Below the pieces are notes generated by a model. That model did not search any database and was not told the DNA's origin. It saw only the letters and a program-made list of their open reading frames with translations. Of a stretch of DNA of 64,000 nt, positions 23,346 to 33,180 are shown in pieces. This DNA comes from Flaveria trinervia (taxonomy: Eukaryota; Streptophyta; Magnoliopsida; Asterales; Asteraceae), in the NCBI GenBank assembly GCA_025506515.1, contig CM046442.1, forward strand, positions 16,665,187 through 16,729,186. The letters are read 5' to 3'. The position numbers and the translations under genes are program-made. Each line of letters starts with the position of its first letter. The stretch's first letter is position 1.

Positions 23346-23359
23346 AAGGGGGGTGGACT
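23346..23359 (+). other. Polypurine tract
   Basis: AAGGGGGGTGGACT immediately before the 3' LTR: the plus-strand primer site. It lies about 25 bp past the pol stop. Confidence 0.9.
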
Positions 23360-25196
23360 TGTAACACCCGGTTATTTAAAAAAAAAGACAAGACATGAAG
23401 AATAAAAGAAAGAAAAGCAATAAAGTCCAAGTGGAAGGACTAAAAGTGTCCAAAAGGACAAATCTTTGAAAAGTTGGTGTAAAGGTGGGCATGGCCGCCC
23501 ACCCTCACTTCACATCACCATTTTCTTCGGTTTTAGAGAGAGAGAGAGAGAGAGCAGAGGAACTCTCGGCCGAAGAAAAAGAAGAAGAAGAGAAGTCGAA
23601 TTCAAGGTAAGAATTCGTGGTTTTTAAGTGTTTATGACGGGTTTTATCCCGGTTATATGCTTATGTGCTTATGTGTTGGTGTATGTGCTCGGGTGTGTGT
23701 GTGTTTGGTGTTGTTTTAGGTGTTTGAACTCATTAGCAAGCGGTTTGAAAGGAAGAAACACCCAAGTTGCATCAGGTGAGTTCTAGACCCCGGTTTTTTC
23801 TTGTTTTAAACGATCTTTGGGGCTGAAAATGTATTAAAATGGTTTTTATAAAGTTCATGTATGTTTACCCGTATGCATTGTGCATGTTGTATGTTGATTC
23901 TTGAATTGCTTATAGGTTATTCATGTTTAGAATATCCATATTAAGCTTAGAACAGATGGGTTTGATGATTGGGTTTGAAAACATACTAGAAACATGTCAC
24001 ACAGAAGGTCCATGCGCCTAGATAAGGCTCATGCGCCTGAAAATGCCTTAGAAGGATTTAAGTGTAATCCATGCGCCTGAACAGTAGCCCATGCGCCTAA
24101 GATTTTCTTAGAAATGCTTAAGTATAGCCCATGCGCCTAAACAGTGGTCCATGCGCCTAGAAATATTAGTCGGACGACTAAGTGTAAGGCCATGCGCCCC
24201 AATAGTGCCCATGCGCCTAAGTGTTCATACGTATGAATAGTGCCCATGCGCCTGAATAGTTCATGCACCTAAGTGATAAAATGATTAAGTGTTGGTTGAT
24301 GCGCCTACATAGTGATAAAACGCCCAAACATGGCTCATGCGCCAAATAGTGCCAAAGCGCCTAAGCATTAAAAAAATTTTACAGAATTTTTTGGGAGACT
24401 GTGCTTTTAGGGTTTTGACCGAGGATTGACTGGAGCTTATTTATGATGATGTTTCACGCATTGATATGATATTATCACGTATGATTGTTCCTTATTATTA
24501 TTATTGCTATTATTATTATTATTTATAGTATGTGACTTTACGTGATATGTTATTATCGTAACGTAAAGTATACCGTAATAATAAAGTGAAAGAGCAATAA
24601 AGAAAAGCAGAGGAACATTAATGAAAATGTTAACAAGTCTTGCAAGCTTACAGGAGGTGCACGACCATGTTGTCGTTAGCTCAACTGTGTTACGGGTTAG
24701 CTACCCTATTATGCACACAGGGCCAATCAATTGAGATTGGCAGGACCTTTGTAGCGTGTCGTGGGTGATTGGGTCAGCCTTGTACACAGTGCACAGAACC
24801 CTTTCGAGGGATATCGTTGACCCTTTCGAGGGATACAGTTGACCCTTTCGAGGGATACAGTTGACCCTTTCGAGGGATACAGTTGACCTTTTCGAGGGAT
24901 ACAGTTGACCCTTTCGAGGGATATAGTTGACCATTTTGAGAGATATGGATGGCCCATCACCCGTTTTTCATCACACATACAGTTAGGGTATTTATTATTG
25001 AGGATGGCACGAGGGTGAAGCTACTCGACATGGAAAGACTGACATCCATTCATGTTTTATGTTGCTGTTGTTTTGTAATGCAGTAAAACAATTCTTTTGT
25101 AAACAGTTTATGATGATGTATTGCTTAACAACAGTGATTTAAATGAAATGAATGGTTTTTGATAAATCATTTCCGCTGCTTAAGTTTGTATAATTA
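23360..25196 (+). repeat. 3' LTR of plus-strand Ty3 element, truncated
   Basis: Collinear with the 5' LTR from TGTAACACCCGG. It lacks about 230 bp after cagttagggtatt (24990) and lacks the last 65 bp: similarity stops after gtataatta at 25196. It has seven 22-bp units (24799-24950) versus six. No right-hand target duplication can be read. Confidence 0.9.
24799..24950 (+). repeat. 22-bp CCCTTTCGAGGG array in 3' LTR
   Basis: Seven units, mostly with an uninterrupted CCCT-TTCG-AGGG hairpin; the last is decayed (ccattttgagagat). More uniform than the array in the 5' LTR, which suggests homogenisation after insertion or loss in the other copy. Confidence 0.9.
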
Positions 25197-25361
25197 GATA
25201 TGTAAACTATAACATATTGAATTTGGTTAAATCTGTTAAACAGAATAAATCGAACAAACCAAATTCAAAAGTTACACCGAATTGAAAACTGAATTCATAA
25301 TTCGGTTTAGTTTTTTCTGGTTGTGAAAGCGAATCGGTTTTCGATTTTTTTCACACCTCTA
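25197..25361. mobile_element. hAT element right-end remnant
   Basis: Runs of gaattcggtttag / aatcggttttcgattttttt lead to a terminus CACACCTCTA. This is very close to the CACCTCTA end of the complete hAT element at 40831, and like it has CGGTTT-type subterminal repeats. No left end was found, so it is a fragment. Confidence 0.45.
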
Positions 25362-25408
25362 ATCACTTGTCCCCATAATTACTATTGAGGTAAAAAGATA
25401 TGTATGAA

Positions 25409-25967
25409 TCTTTCTACTCTAATAAAAGAGTATTTTAAAATGACACGTGTCAACATTATAATCATTCTTACCGAAATTTTCTCATATCTCTCTCCTTTTA
25501 AATAGTTAACTTAATTACTAATAATATTATTTAAGACTTTTATAAATTTGATAAATTAAGAAAGAGATCTTTATTAATGTTATTTCTAAATAAATAATTT
25601 TTTATAATATAATAAATTTTTCTAAAGCACGAAACTTTTTTGAAAATATAAAATATTTTAAATTTGATATTTAAAAAGTCAATTTTTAAAACCAAAAATA
25701 ATTAAACTTGGGAGTTATAATAAGGAAATTTTTAAAAATAATATTTTTATACGTTTGTTTTTAAAACAAAATGTTTACTTATTTTTGGAAAAAAGTTTAA
25801 AAAACAAAATTTTTAAAAGTTAATATCACTGTTTTATCACTTATAATCATTTGTCATGCATAATTTCAGTATTATCATATCTTAAAATATTATTTTATAA
25901 TTATAAAATTTTATTATATTAATATTTTATTTATTCAATTCGTATAACACGCGTTTACTAAAATTAG
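25409..25967 (+). mobile_element. Short non-autonomous Helitron
   Basis: The 5' end TCTTTCTACTCTAATAAAAG, after a host A, is followed by gtattttaaaatgacacgtgtca, a layout typical of plant Helitrons. The 3' end has a weak hairpin CGTATAACACG, then CGTTTACTAAAATTAG and a host T, aligning with the CCCGTGTAATACACGGGTCTATAACCTAG end at 6673 (terminal CTAG decayed to TTAG). It is 559 bp, AT-rich, and has no ORF. The element would need an autonomous partner for movement. Confidence 0.5.
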
Positions 25968-26282
25968 TTATTAAAATAAATTGATACATTCGCTTTAATA
26001 TTATTAAAGTAACATAATGCTTAATCTTTTATAATAGTTGACCATCTCAGAGGGAAATAGAGAATAGAGATGTTGACTGCGTGATTAGGTGGGTGTCATT
26101 AAAAACCAAATTAACTGCAACGTTACGACGTTATTAATTTGTTTGCTTTTGTTGTGTTCTTTGTCACCGTCTTTTACGCTCAAACACAATGTACTTATCG
26201 AGACCCTTACCCACACCCCACCCAGGCACCCACCCACATTTCACCTATATGAATATTATATTCTTTCTATAAATACAATTAA
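25968..26282. other. AT-rich spacer, no gene
   Basis: A 68-codon open frame (26089-26295) begins with a hydrophobic run but has no recognised relative and no codon-use support. Nothing else seen. Confidence 0.4.
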
Positions 26283-26460
26283 AAAAACAACATAATAAAT
26301 TATTAATAAAAATGTCTTAAATCCATGCACCCATATTTGATTAGGTGGTACTTTGAATAAAAAAATTGTTGTTAAAAAATAACATAATAAATGTTTTAAT
26401 CCATGCAAGCATAAATTGATTTGGTGGTAAACATATTAAAAAAATTGCTGTTAAAAAATA
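26283..26460. repeat. Tandem duplication of about 90-100 bp
   Basis: Two diverged copies of a unit containing aacataataaatgttttaa, then tccatgca and attgatttggtggta. The first copy is at about 26287-26385, the second at about 26386-26460. Confidence 0.65.
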
Positions 26461-28040
26461 AAATAGAAACTGAAGCAACTTGAGAAATGAAAAAAGTCAA
26501 AATAATGTTGTTTGTTTATAGAAGAAATAGAGATACAAGTACAACTACCACAAGGAAAAAATGACAAATAAAAACAAAAAACATATTTACTTGTAATTTA
26601 GGAAACAACCAAAAGAGGTGCAGTGAGATTTTATTTGACTTTAGCTTTGGTAATTTCGTTACTGTGCTTGTCATTTTACTGTCTTTTACCCCTTTGGAAT
26701 CATGTTGAACAAAGTGATTTCTTGTTTTGTTTTAAACACGTTGTCCAACCATCCAATTTATAAAAAAATTTACAAGGATTGTGTGATATTTAATTTATTT
26801 TGGATATATATTATTAAAGTAAATTATGATACATTTAACAAAAAATAATGAAATGTATGTCCCAAATTAGTTACAAACATTGATTTAGCTAGTAGTTTGA
26901 CAAATATATATTTGCCGATAACCAACATTCTACTATTGTTAATCCACGTTATCAAATAGAAAAGAAACAATATTCATTAAAGTGAAATCATTAATGAATG
27001 CACTACTTTATTGTAGGTCCAGTAGACGTAGATATAACATTGTAGTGATATGAGTAAAGCCAACAATGCGATGAGCTGCTAACACAATATGATATGAATG
27101 TCATGTTCGGTGTTTGATTTATTTTTCGTTTTACACAGGTTGAATGGGATTAAAATATGAGGTTTAAGAGTTTAGGTTATAAACTTGCCGATATGTTTTG
27201 GCACGACTAAAAATGTGTCTAAATATACTCAACATGCTTAACTCGTTTATGACAGTTACATGTTTAAGTAAACTTTTAAATAGTAACATGTCGGCACAAC
27301 AAAATTATGAAGACTCACTCTTAACTCTTTTCTATTGTTGTGATTTTTATATTTTAAACAAAATTAAAATGTAAACAAAATATAACTTTTGGATTGTAGA
27401 ACAGTAAGCATGTTATGTCGAATATTTTGACAACATAATGAAGTAGGCATGAGCATGAGGGTGTAAAGAACCAAAAATATAATCATATTGTATTTCTTTA
27501 GTTGATTAAAATAATAAACAAATTAAATAATTATAAAAAGATAACGAGGTTGAGTAAAGTTTAATGGGAGAGTTAATGCAGACCCACCAACACGCTCATT
27601 ACTCATTACTCCTCTTCACTTTCTCCAACTCTTTTCTTAAATAAATTCAAAACCAATTTCTCACTTTTTTTTTCTAATAACATTTTCATCAGTATTCTAA
27701 GTTTAAGTTATAAGTGTGAGGTTAAATCAATTAAAGAAAAAAAATATTATAAAAAAATAAAAGTAGTGAACTAAAAAAAGATAACGATGCCTAGAATTCC
27801 TGACGTTTATTATCAGGTTCATTAACTTGATCATATTATCCGTTAACGTTACCCGAGACACTAAAGACTGTATGCCTGTGATACCCGCATGCATTATCCG
27901 CTTTACACCCCGTCACCCTCAAATCAACTATCAAGTTTTTTTTTCTCAACAAGACATATTAATGTTAAAATGCATTTATTTATCTAAAAACAAGACTTCA
28001 AGTTCTATAAAATGTAAGTTTAGGTGATTAATAGCTGTAA
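26461..28040. other. AT-rich intergenic DNA
   Basis: No gene recognised on either strand. Open frames are short and AT-driven (for example 66 codons at 27827-28027). Confidence 0.5.
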
Positions 28041-28455
28041 ATTATAATTTGCTTATAGGGTAAGTACCATAAAAAATAAGATAGTGTCTCACAAAAATCT
28101 CCGTACAAATTTTTACACGTCAAAACCAACATAATTTTATTTTTTAATCATTAAAGTTTTTCAACAATTTGTACACATAAAAATCTAACGTATTTTCTGT
28201 TTTTCACATAAGAACCCTCAGCATAAAAGTTTCTAAAAATTTTTTGTAAGTAAAAAACTAACATATCTTTTGTTGAGAGGTTTTTATGTGGAAACACTAC
28301 AAAATATATTTCTTTTTATGTGTAAAAAGTGTTAAGAGATTTTTATAAGAAAAAATATAAAGTATGTTGGTTTTTTACGTATAAAAACTTATACATAAAA
28401 TTTAAAAAAAAAATTAAAATTATATTAGTTTTTTTTATGATAAGTAGCCTTGATT
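28041..28455. repeat. Fold-back AT-rich repeat, possible MITE
   Basis: The ends (gtaccataaaaaataag near 28063 and ttttttttatgataagtagcc near 28430) and inner words (acgtcaaaaccaacata versus tgttggttttttacgta) are inverted copies of each other. The whole can fold on itself. No ORF, no clear target duplication. Confidence 0.4.
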
Positions 28456-28998
28456 TTAAAAAAAGTGATAAAGTTTAAAAACTTTAATTTGAACATACAT
28501 AGAATACAATAGAAATAGAATAGAAGTAAATAATAAAAGAGACCGTATCAGAAGGAAAAGCAAAAGGGTGTCTCCACTCTCCTCTCTCCGGCAACCATCA
28601 TCACCATTAACTCCACAACCGCCATAAAGACTCCATACTCAACTCTCACACCACCACCACCATCACCACCACAACACACACAGACACCCTTTTCTTCTTC
28701 CTATTCTTCTTCTCTCTGCATCAATCACTCACACCACCCAATTTCCCCTCTTTCACCACCCCAAAATCCCTCAATTTACGCCGGAACACACAGCCTACAG
28801 GCATACAGTTACAACCCCTCCTCGTTCATCACCCGTTTCGATCCCATTTTCCGATTGTTCATCCAAAACCCACCTCAAATCTGTAATTTGTTCTCTCAAT
28901 TTCAACTTATGATGGTTCAGGACTTTCGTCGAACACCTTCTATGCACATTTAGATCCGAAGTGTTCAGTGCTTCAGTAAAGAAATTGAAACGAGAAAA
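28456..28998 (+). promoter_or_regulatory. Upstream region and probable 5' UTR of receptor kinase
   Basis: Composition changes sharply near 28560 from AT-rich to CT/CCA-rich (cctctctccggcaaccatca, then repeated caccacca). This is typical of a plant 5' leader. No convincing TATA box could be fixed. Several short minus-strand open frames here are shadows. Confidence 0.5.
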
Positions 28999-31900
28999 AT
29001 GTGGGTGAAGACGACGACGTTTCGTGTAGTGGTTGCTGTGCTGGTGCTGTTGTCGCCGGAGACGAAGGTGGTTGTAGTGAACTGTTTGAATATTGCTCTG
29101 AACGACGACGTTTTGGGGCTTATGGTGTTCAAAGCAGATGTACAAGACCCGTACTTTAAGCTCTCCTCATGGAAGGAAGAAGACGACAGTGCTTGCAAAT
29201 GGGTCGGAGTCACGTGCGACCCGTATTCGAACCGGGTCACGGGGCTCCATTTAGATGGGTTCTCTCTCTCGGGTCACATCAGCAAAGGGTTGTTGAGGTT
29301 ACAGTTTCTTCAAACTCTTTCACTCTCTAGAAACAACTTCACTGGGCTCATTAGCAACCCCATTGTCACTCAACTCATCAAGAACTCACAAGCTGTTGAT
29401 TTGAGTGGAAACGGGTTCTCTGGGTCCATACCCGAACAGCTGTTTGTTCAATGTGGTCGATTAAATCGATTTCATTAGCTAACAACAAGTTAACTGGTGA
29501 AATCCCTGATTCAATTGGTTCATGTTTGTCTCTGCAAAATGTTGATCTTTCTTCCAATCAGTTATCAGGTGGGTTACCTAAGAACATCTGGTCATTAACT
29601 TCGTTAAGATCGATTGATTTGTCGAATAACTTTCTTGATGGTGAAATCCCACAAGAAAAGATTGAGACATTGTTTGATTTAAGGGTGTTTAACTTAAGCA
29701 GCAATAATTTCAGTGGTGAGTTGCCTGATAAGATTGGGGAATGTTTACTGTTGGAATCTGTTGATGTTAGTAACAATTATTAGTTGGTACACTGCCTCTG
29801 TCTTTACAGAAGCTTAGTTTATGCTATGTGCTTAATCTTAGGGGAAATTACTTCACCGGAGACATCCCCGAGTGGATCAGGAGTCTGAAAAGCCTCGAAA
29901 ACTTGGATCTTTCGGTTAATAATTTTACGGGTTTGTTTCCAAACTCTTTGGGTGATCTTGAAATGTTAAAAAGTTTGAATCTTTCCTTGAATCAGTTCAC
30001 TGGGGACTTACCTGAGTCATTGGTGAAATGTGTAAACCTTTCTGTTATTGATTTTAGCCGGAATTTGTTCACCGGAGGTGTTCCCGCTTGGGTGTTTAGT
30101 TTGAGATTAAAGGGTGTTTCTCTTTCGGGTAATCGGTTTACTGGTAATGTTGAGTTTGTTGAGGCTGCTGCTGCTTTTGACAGTCTTGAAACCTTGGATT
30201 TATCATCTAATTCGTTTTCTGGCATGATCCCGTCATCTGTTGGGAATTTTAGCAAATTGATTAATCTGAACATGTCACGAAACAGTTTGACCGGGTCTGT
30301 ACCTGCGAGTTTAGGTGGATTGAAAGCTGCAAATGTCTTTGATTTGAGCCATAATTGGCTCAATGGCAGCATCCCAAATGAGATCTGTGGAGCAGGCTTG
30401 TTGGAAGAACTATGGCTCGAGAGTAACTTCTTGACTGGCTCGATCCCAGACCAGATCCAAAACTGCTCGGGTCTAACCACTCTGTAAGTCTTGATTATTG
30501 CTCGACATGATTTTGTGTTTGAATGTGGGTTAAAAGATTTGTTAATATTGATTATTTGATTGTTGTGTCCTGCAGGAGTTTGTCTCAAAACAACATTACT
30601 GGTATGATCCCAGTAGATATCGCAAAACTAACCGAACTCGAATATGTTGATCTATCATGTAACCATCTGTCGGGTGGTTTACCAAAAGAGCTCACTAACC
30701 TCACGAACCTGATCACGTTTAATGTATCACATAATGAACTTGAAGGCGAGCTTCCTCTTGGTGGTTTCTTCAATACCATACCACTGTCTTCAGTTTCTGG
30801 TAATCCATCTCTATGCGGGTCAATAGTCAAGCAATCGTGCCCGGGTGCACACCCAAAGCCAATAGTCCTGAACCCAAACCCGTCTCATTCAGACCATGGG
30901 TCAACATCGTTGAACATGAGCCACAAAAGAATCATACTTAGCATCTCTGCCATTATAGCCATTGCTGCTGCTGTTTTAATAGCTTTGGGTGTGATTGTGG
31001 TCACACTTCTTAACCTCCATGTTCGGAACTCTATGTCCCGATCTGCTGCCGTAGCCCTCACGTTCTCGGGTGGGGATGACTTCAGTCATACCCGTTCACC
31101 GAGCTCTGATTATGGAAAACTTGTGATGTTTACAGGTGACGCCGAGTTTGTTTCTGGCACCAACGCTCTGCTTAATAAAGAATGTGAGCTCGGCCGTGGT
31201 GGGTTCGGAGTGGTTTACTGGACCGCCCTTAGAAATGGGCGGTCGGTTGCCATAAAAAAGCTACATGTCGCGAGCATGTCTAAATCTCAAGAAGATTTTG
31301 ATCGTGAGGTTAAGAAACTCGGGATGATTAGGCATTCGAATCTTGTGTTACTTGAAGGGTATTATTGGACCCCTACACTACAACTATTAATAAACGAATA
31401 CGTCTCGAGTGGAAGCTTGTATAAGCATCTGCACGAGGGAAATGACGAAAATACCCTCTCGTGGAGAGAAAGGTTTGAGATCATACTCGGTACAGCTAAG
31501 GGTTTGGCTCATTTGCATCAGATGAAGGTGATTCACTATAACATGAAATCCACAAATGTTTTGATAGATTGCTCTGGTGAAGCAAAAGTTGGAGACTTTG
31601 GTTTAGCGGCGCTTTTGCCTTCGTTAGACCGCCATGTGTTAAGTGGCAAGATTCAGAGTGCTCTCGGGTACATGGCTCCTGAATTTGCGTGTCAAACGGT
31701 CAAAATAACCGAGAAGTGTGACATCTACGGGTTGGGATTTTGGTACTCGAGATCGTCACAGGGAAGAAACCCGTCGAATACATGGAGGACGATGTGGTCA
31801 TTTTGTGTGACATGGTTAGGGGAGCATTGGAAAACAGTCGGGCGGATGAATGCATCGATAAAAAGCTGAAAGGTGATTTTCCGCTCGAAGAGTGCGTTTC

Positions 31901-32024
31901 AGTGATCAAGCTCGGTTTGGTATGTGCATCACAGGTGCCATCGAATCGGCCCGATATGGAAGAAGTGATCAAGATTCTGGAGTTGATTCAATGTCCTTCT
32001 GAAGGTCAAGAAGAGATAGAATGA
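28999..32024 (+). CDS. LRR receptor-like kinase, IRK/PXC2 type, with three frame breaks
   Basis: Membrane receptor kinase. In order: signal peptide (residues about 1-30), LRR N-terminal cap (FKADVQDPYFKLSSWKEED, CKWVGVTC), about 20 leucine-rich repeats, one membrane span (30934-31020, ILSISAIIAIAAAVLIALGV), and a kinase domain from GRGGFGVVY (31194) through AIKK, HYN (31534-31542), DFG (31594) and a C-lobe ending near 32000. The HRD catalytic Asp is replaced by Asn (HYN), a feature of the IRK/PXC2 family, so it is an atypical kinase. The exon length minus the 92-bp intron is about 978 codons, near family size (about 965). Frame is lost near 29457, 29778 and 31732; in each case one T missing from a short T run explains it, and no other stop occurs. 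Either a very young pseudogene or, more likely, a real gene with sequence errors. Confidence 0.85.
30484..30575 (+). other. Intron of the receptor kinase gene
   Basis: 92 bp, GTAAGT donor after ACCACTCT and TCCTGCAG acceptor before GAGTTTGTC. Splicing joins CT+G into Leu and keeps the LRR frame (TTL-SLSQNNITG). It lies in the LRR coding part. Confidence 0.9.
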
Positions 32025-32865
32025 GGAGGGCAAAATGCTGCCGGCAAAGAAGATCGGTCTCGTGTTTGATTGTTTAAGCAGAGAGTACACGCGATCAAGC
32101 GCGATACGATATTATATGATCCTGAAAGGGCAAACATGACATGGGGTCTTTGGTGAGAGCATTTTGCCTTGTGTTTGAAGGCAAGGTGTTAGATTTTGTT
32201 TGATATAGGCTTAGGATCCATACTTGTGGTTGTTTAAGGTTGTTTATTTTTGTTTATTTTGATGTTTCATGGGATTTGTATTTGTGAAAATCTTCGAGTT
32301 ACAAGGGTTCCTAATTTACTCTTTTGTGGATACTTGTTCTTAGAGGGCAAATTGGTCTTTTGCTTTACTGTCTTTTTTGCAAAGGACAAAATTATAAAAA
32401 AAGGAAAGAATATGTATCATGTAGGCCATTGTCAAAGTCTTCAATTAGCTTTTTGACAGAGATCCTTTTGAGTCTTGAAATATTGTAACTACTTATAGTT
32501 ATGATGATTATTTGCAAAACTTTCATATCTTGTTAGGTAGTTAGGTCAATTGCATATGATGTTTTCGGGAGAGGATCGGTTGGTGAGTGAGTATACACGA
32601 CAATCAGACCGGATTGATCACTTTAATAACGTATACCCATCTTTTATGTTAAAACGTACTTGTCATCAAGTTTGAATTTATGATGGATATACTTGCACCC
32701 CAAGAAAGAATTTGATGGTTCTAATTTAAGTTGATTTGGTTTTGGTTTCATCAATAGAGCCATCGACGCTCCAGATGCTTCAAATAGTAATTTAGATGGC
32801 AGGGGCTAGTCACAAAATGGCAGACGGTGCTTAGTGAAAGTTGTGGCACTCGATTTCACAATATG
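32025..32865 (+). other. 3' UTR and spacer after receptor kinase
   Basis: T-rich DNA with no further coding sequence. The first 400-450 bp (ttgttgtttattttg-type runs, then ttataaaaaaaggaaag near 32391) are a plausible 3' UTR, but no poly(A) signal could be fixed. The rest is spacer up to the copia LTR. Confidence 0.5.
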
Positions 32866-33180
32866 TGTTGAGAATTAAATCAAGAAAGAATCAATGCAAG
32901 AAAACGTCACAAGCTTACTTCAATTATCGATCAAATTGAACAAGATTACAAAAGTAATCAACTCATCTCGGTACAAGCTCACCCTTCTCCTTTTAACCCC
33001 AAATCCCAAGTTAACCGAAATTAACAAACTATACCCCATACTTTCATTTAACACTTTGAACTATCTATTAAAGACACATAACACCCTGGACCTTAACATT
33101 AACAAACATATTACACGAACTAATTAAACCAATCTTGAGATGACTTTAGTTGGCTTCACAACACTGCAACTATGCTTACA
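32866..33180 (-). repeat. 3' LTR of outer copia element
   Basis: 315 bp, tgttgagaatt to tgcttaca on the plus strand, matching 52815-53187 apart from a 30-bp unit that is single here. The polypurine tract (minus strand CAAGGTGGAGAT) follows at 33181-33192. Confidence 0.9.

Larger units (their letters stand above)
16289..25196 (+). mobile_element. Plus-strand Ty3 chromovirus, decayed
   Basis: An 8.9-kb element: 5' LTR, tRNA-iMet primer site, gag-pol with a chromodomain-like C-terminus, polypurine tract and a truncated 3' LTR. Proteins resemble the minus-strand element at 7362-11502 closely, so the two are members of one Tekay/Del-like group, although their LTRs have diverged. It sits inside the Helitron/casein-kinase region. 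No target duplication is recognisable because the 3' LTR end is missing. Confidence 0.9.

Noticed and set aside
29992..30588. 198-codon minus-strand frame inside the receptor kinase
   Set aside because: Shadow of the LRR coding region; no independent support.
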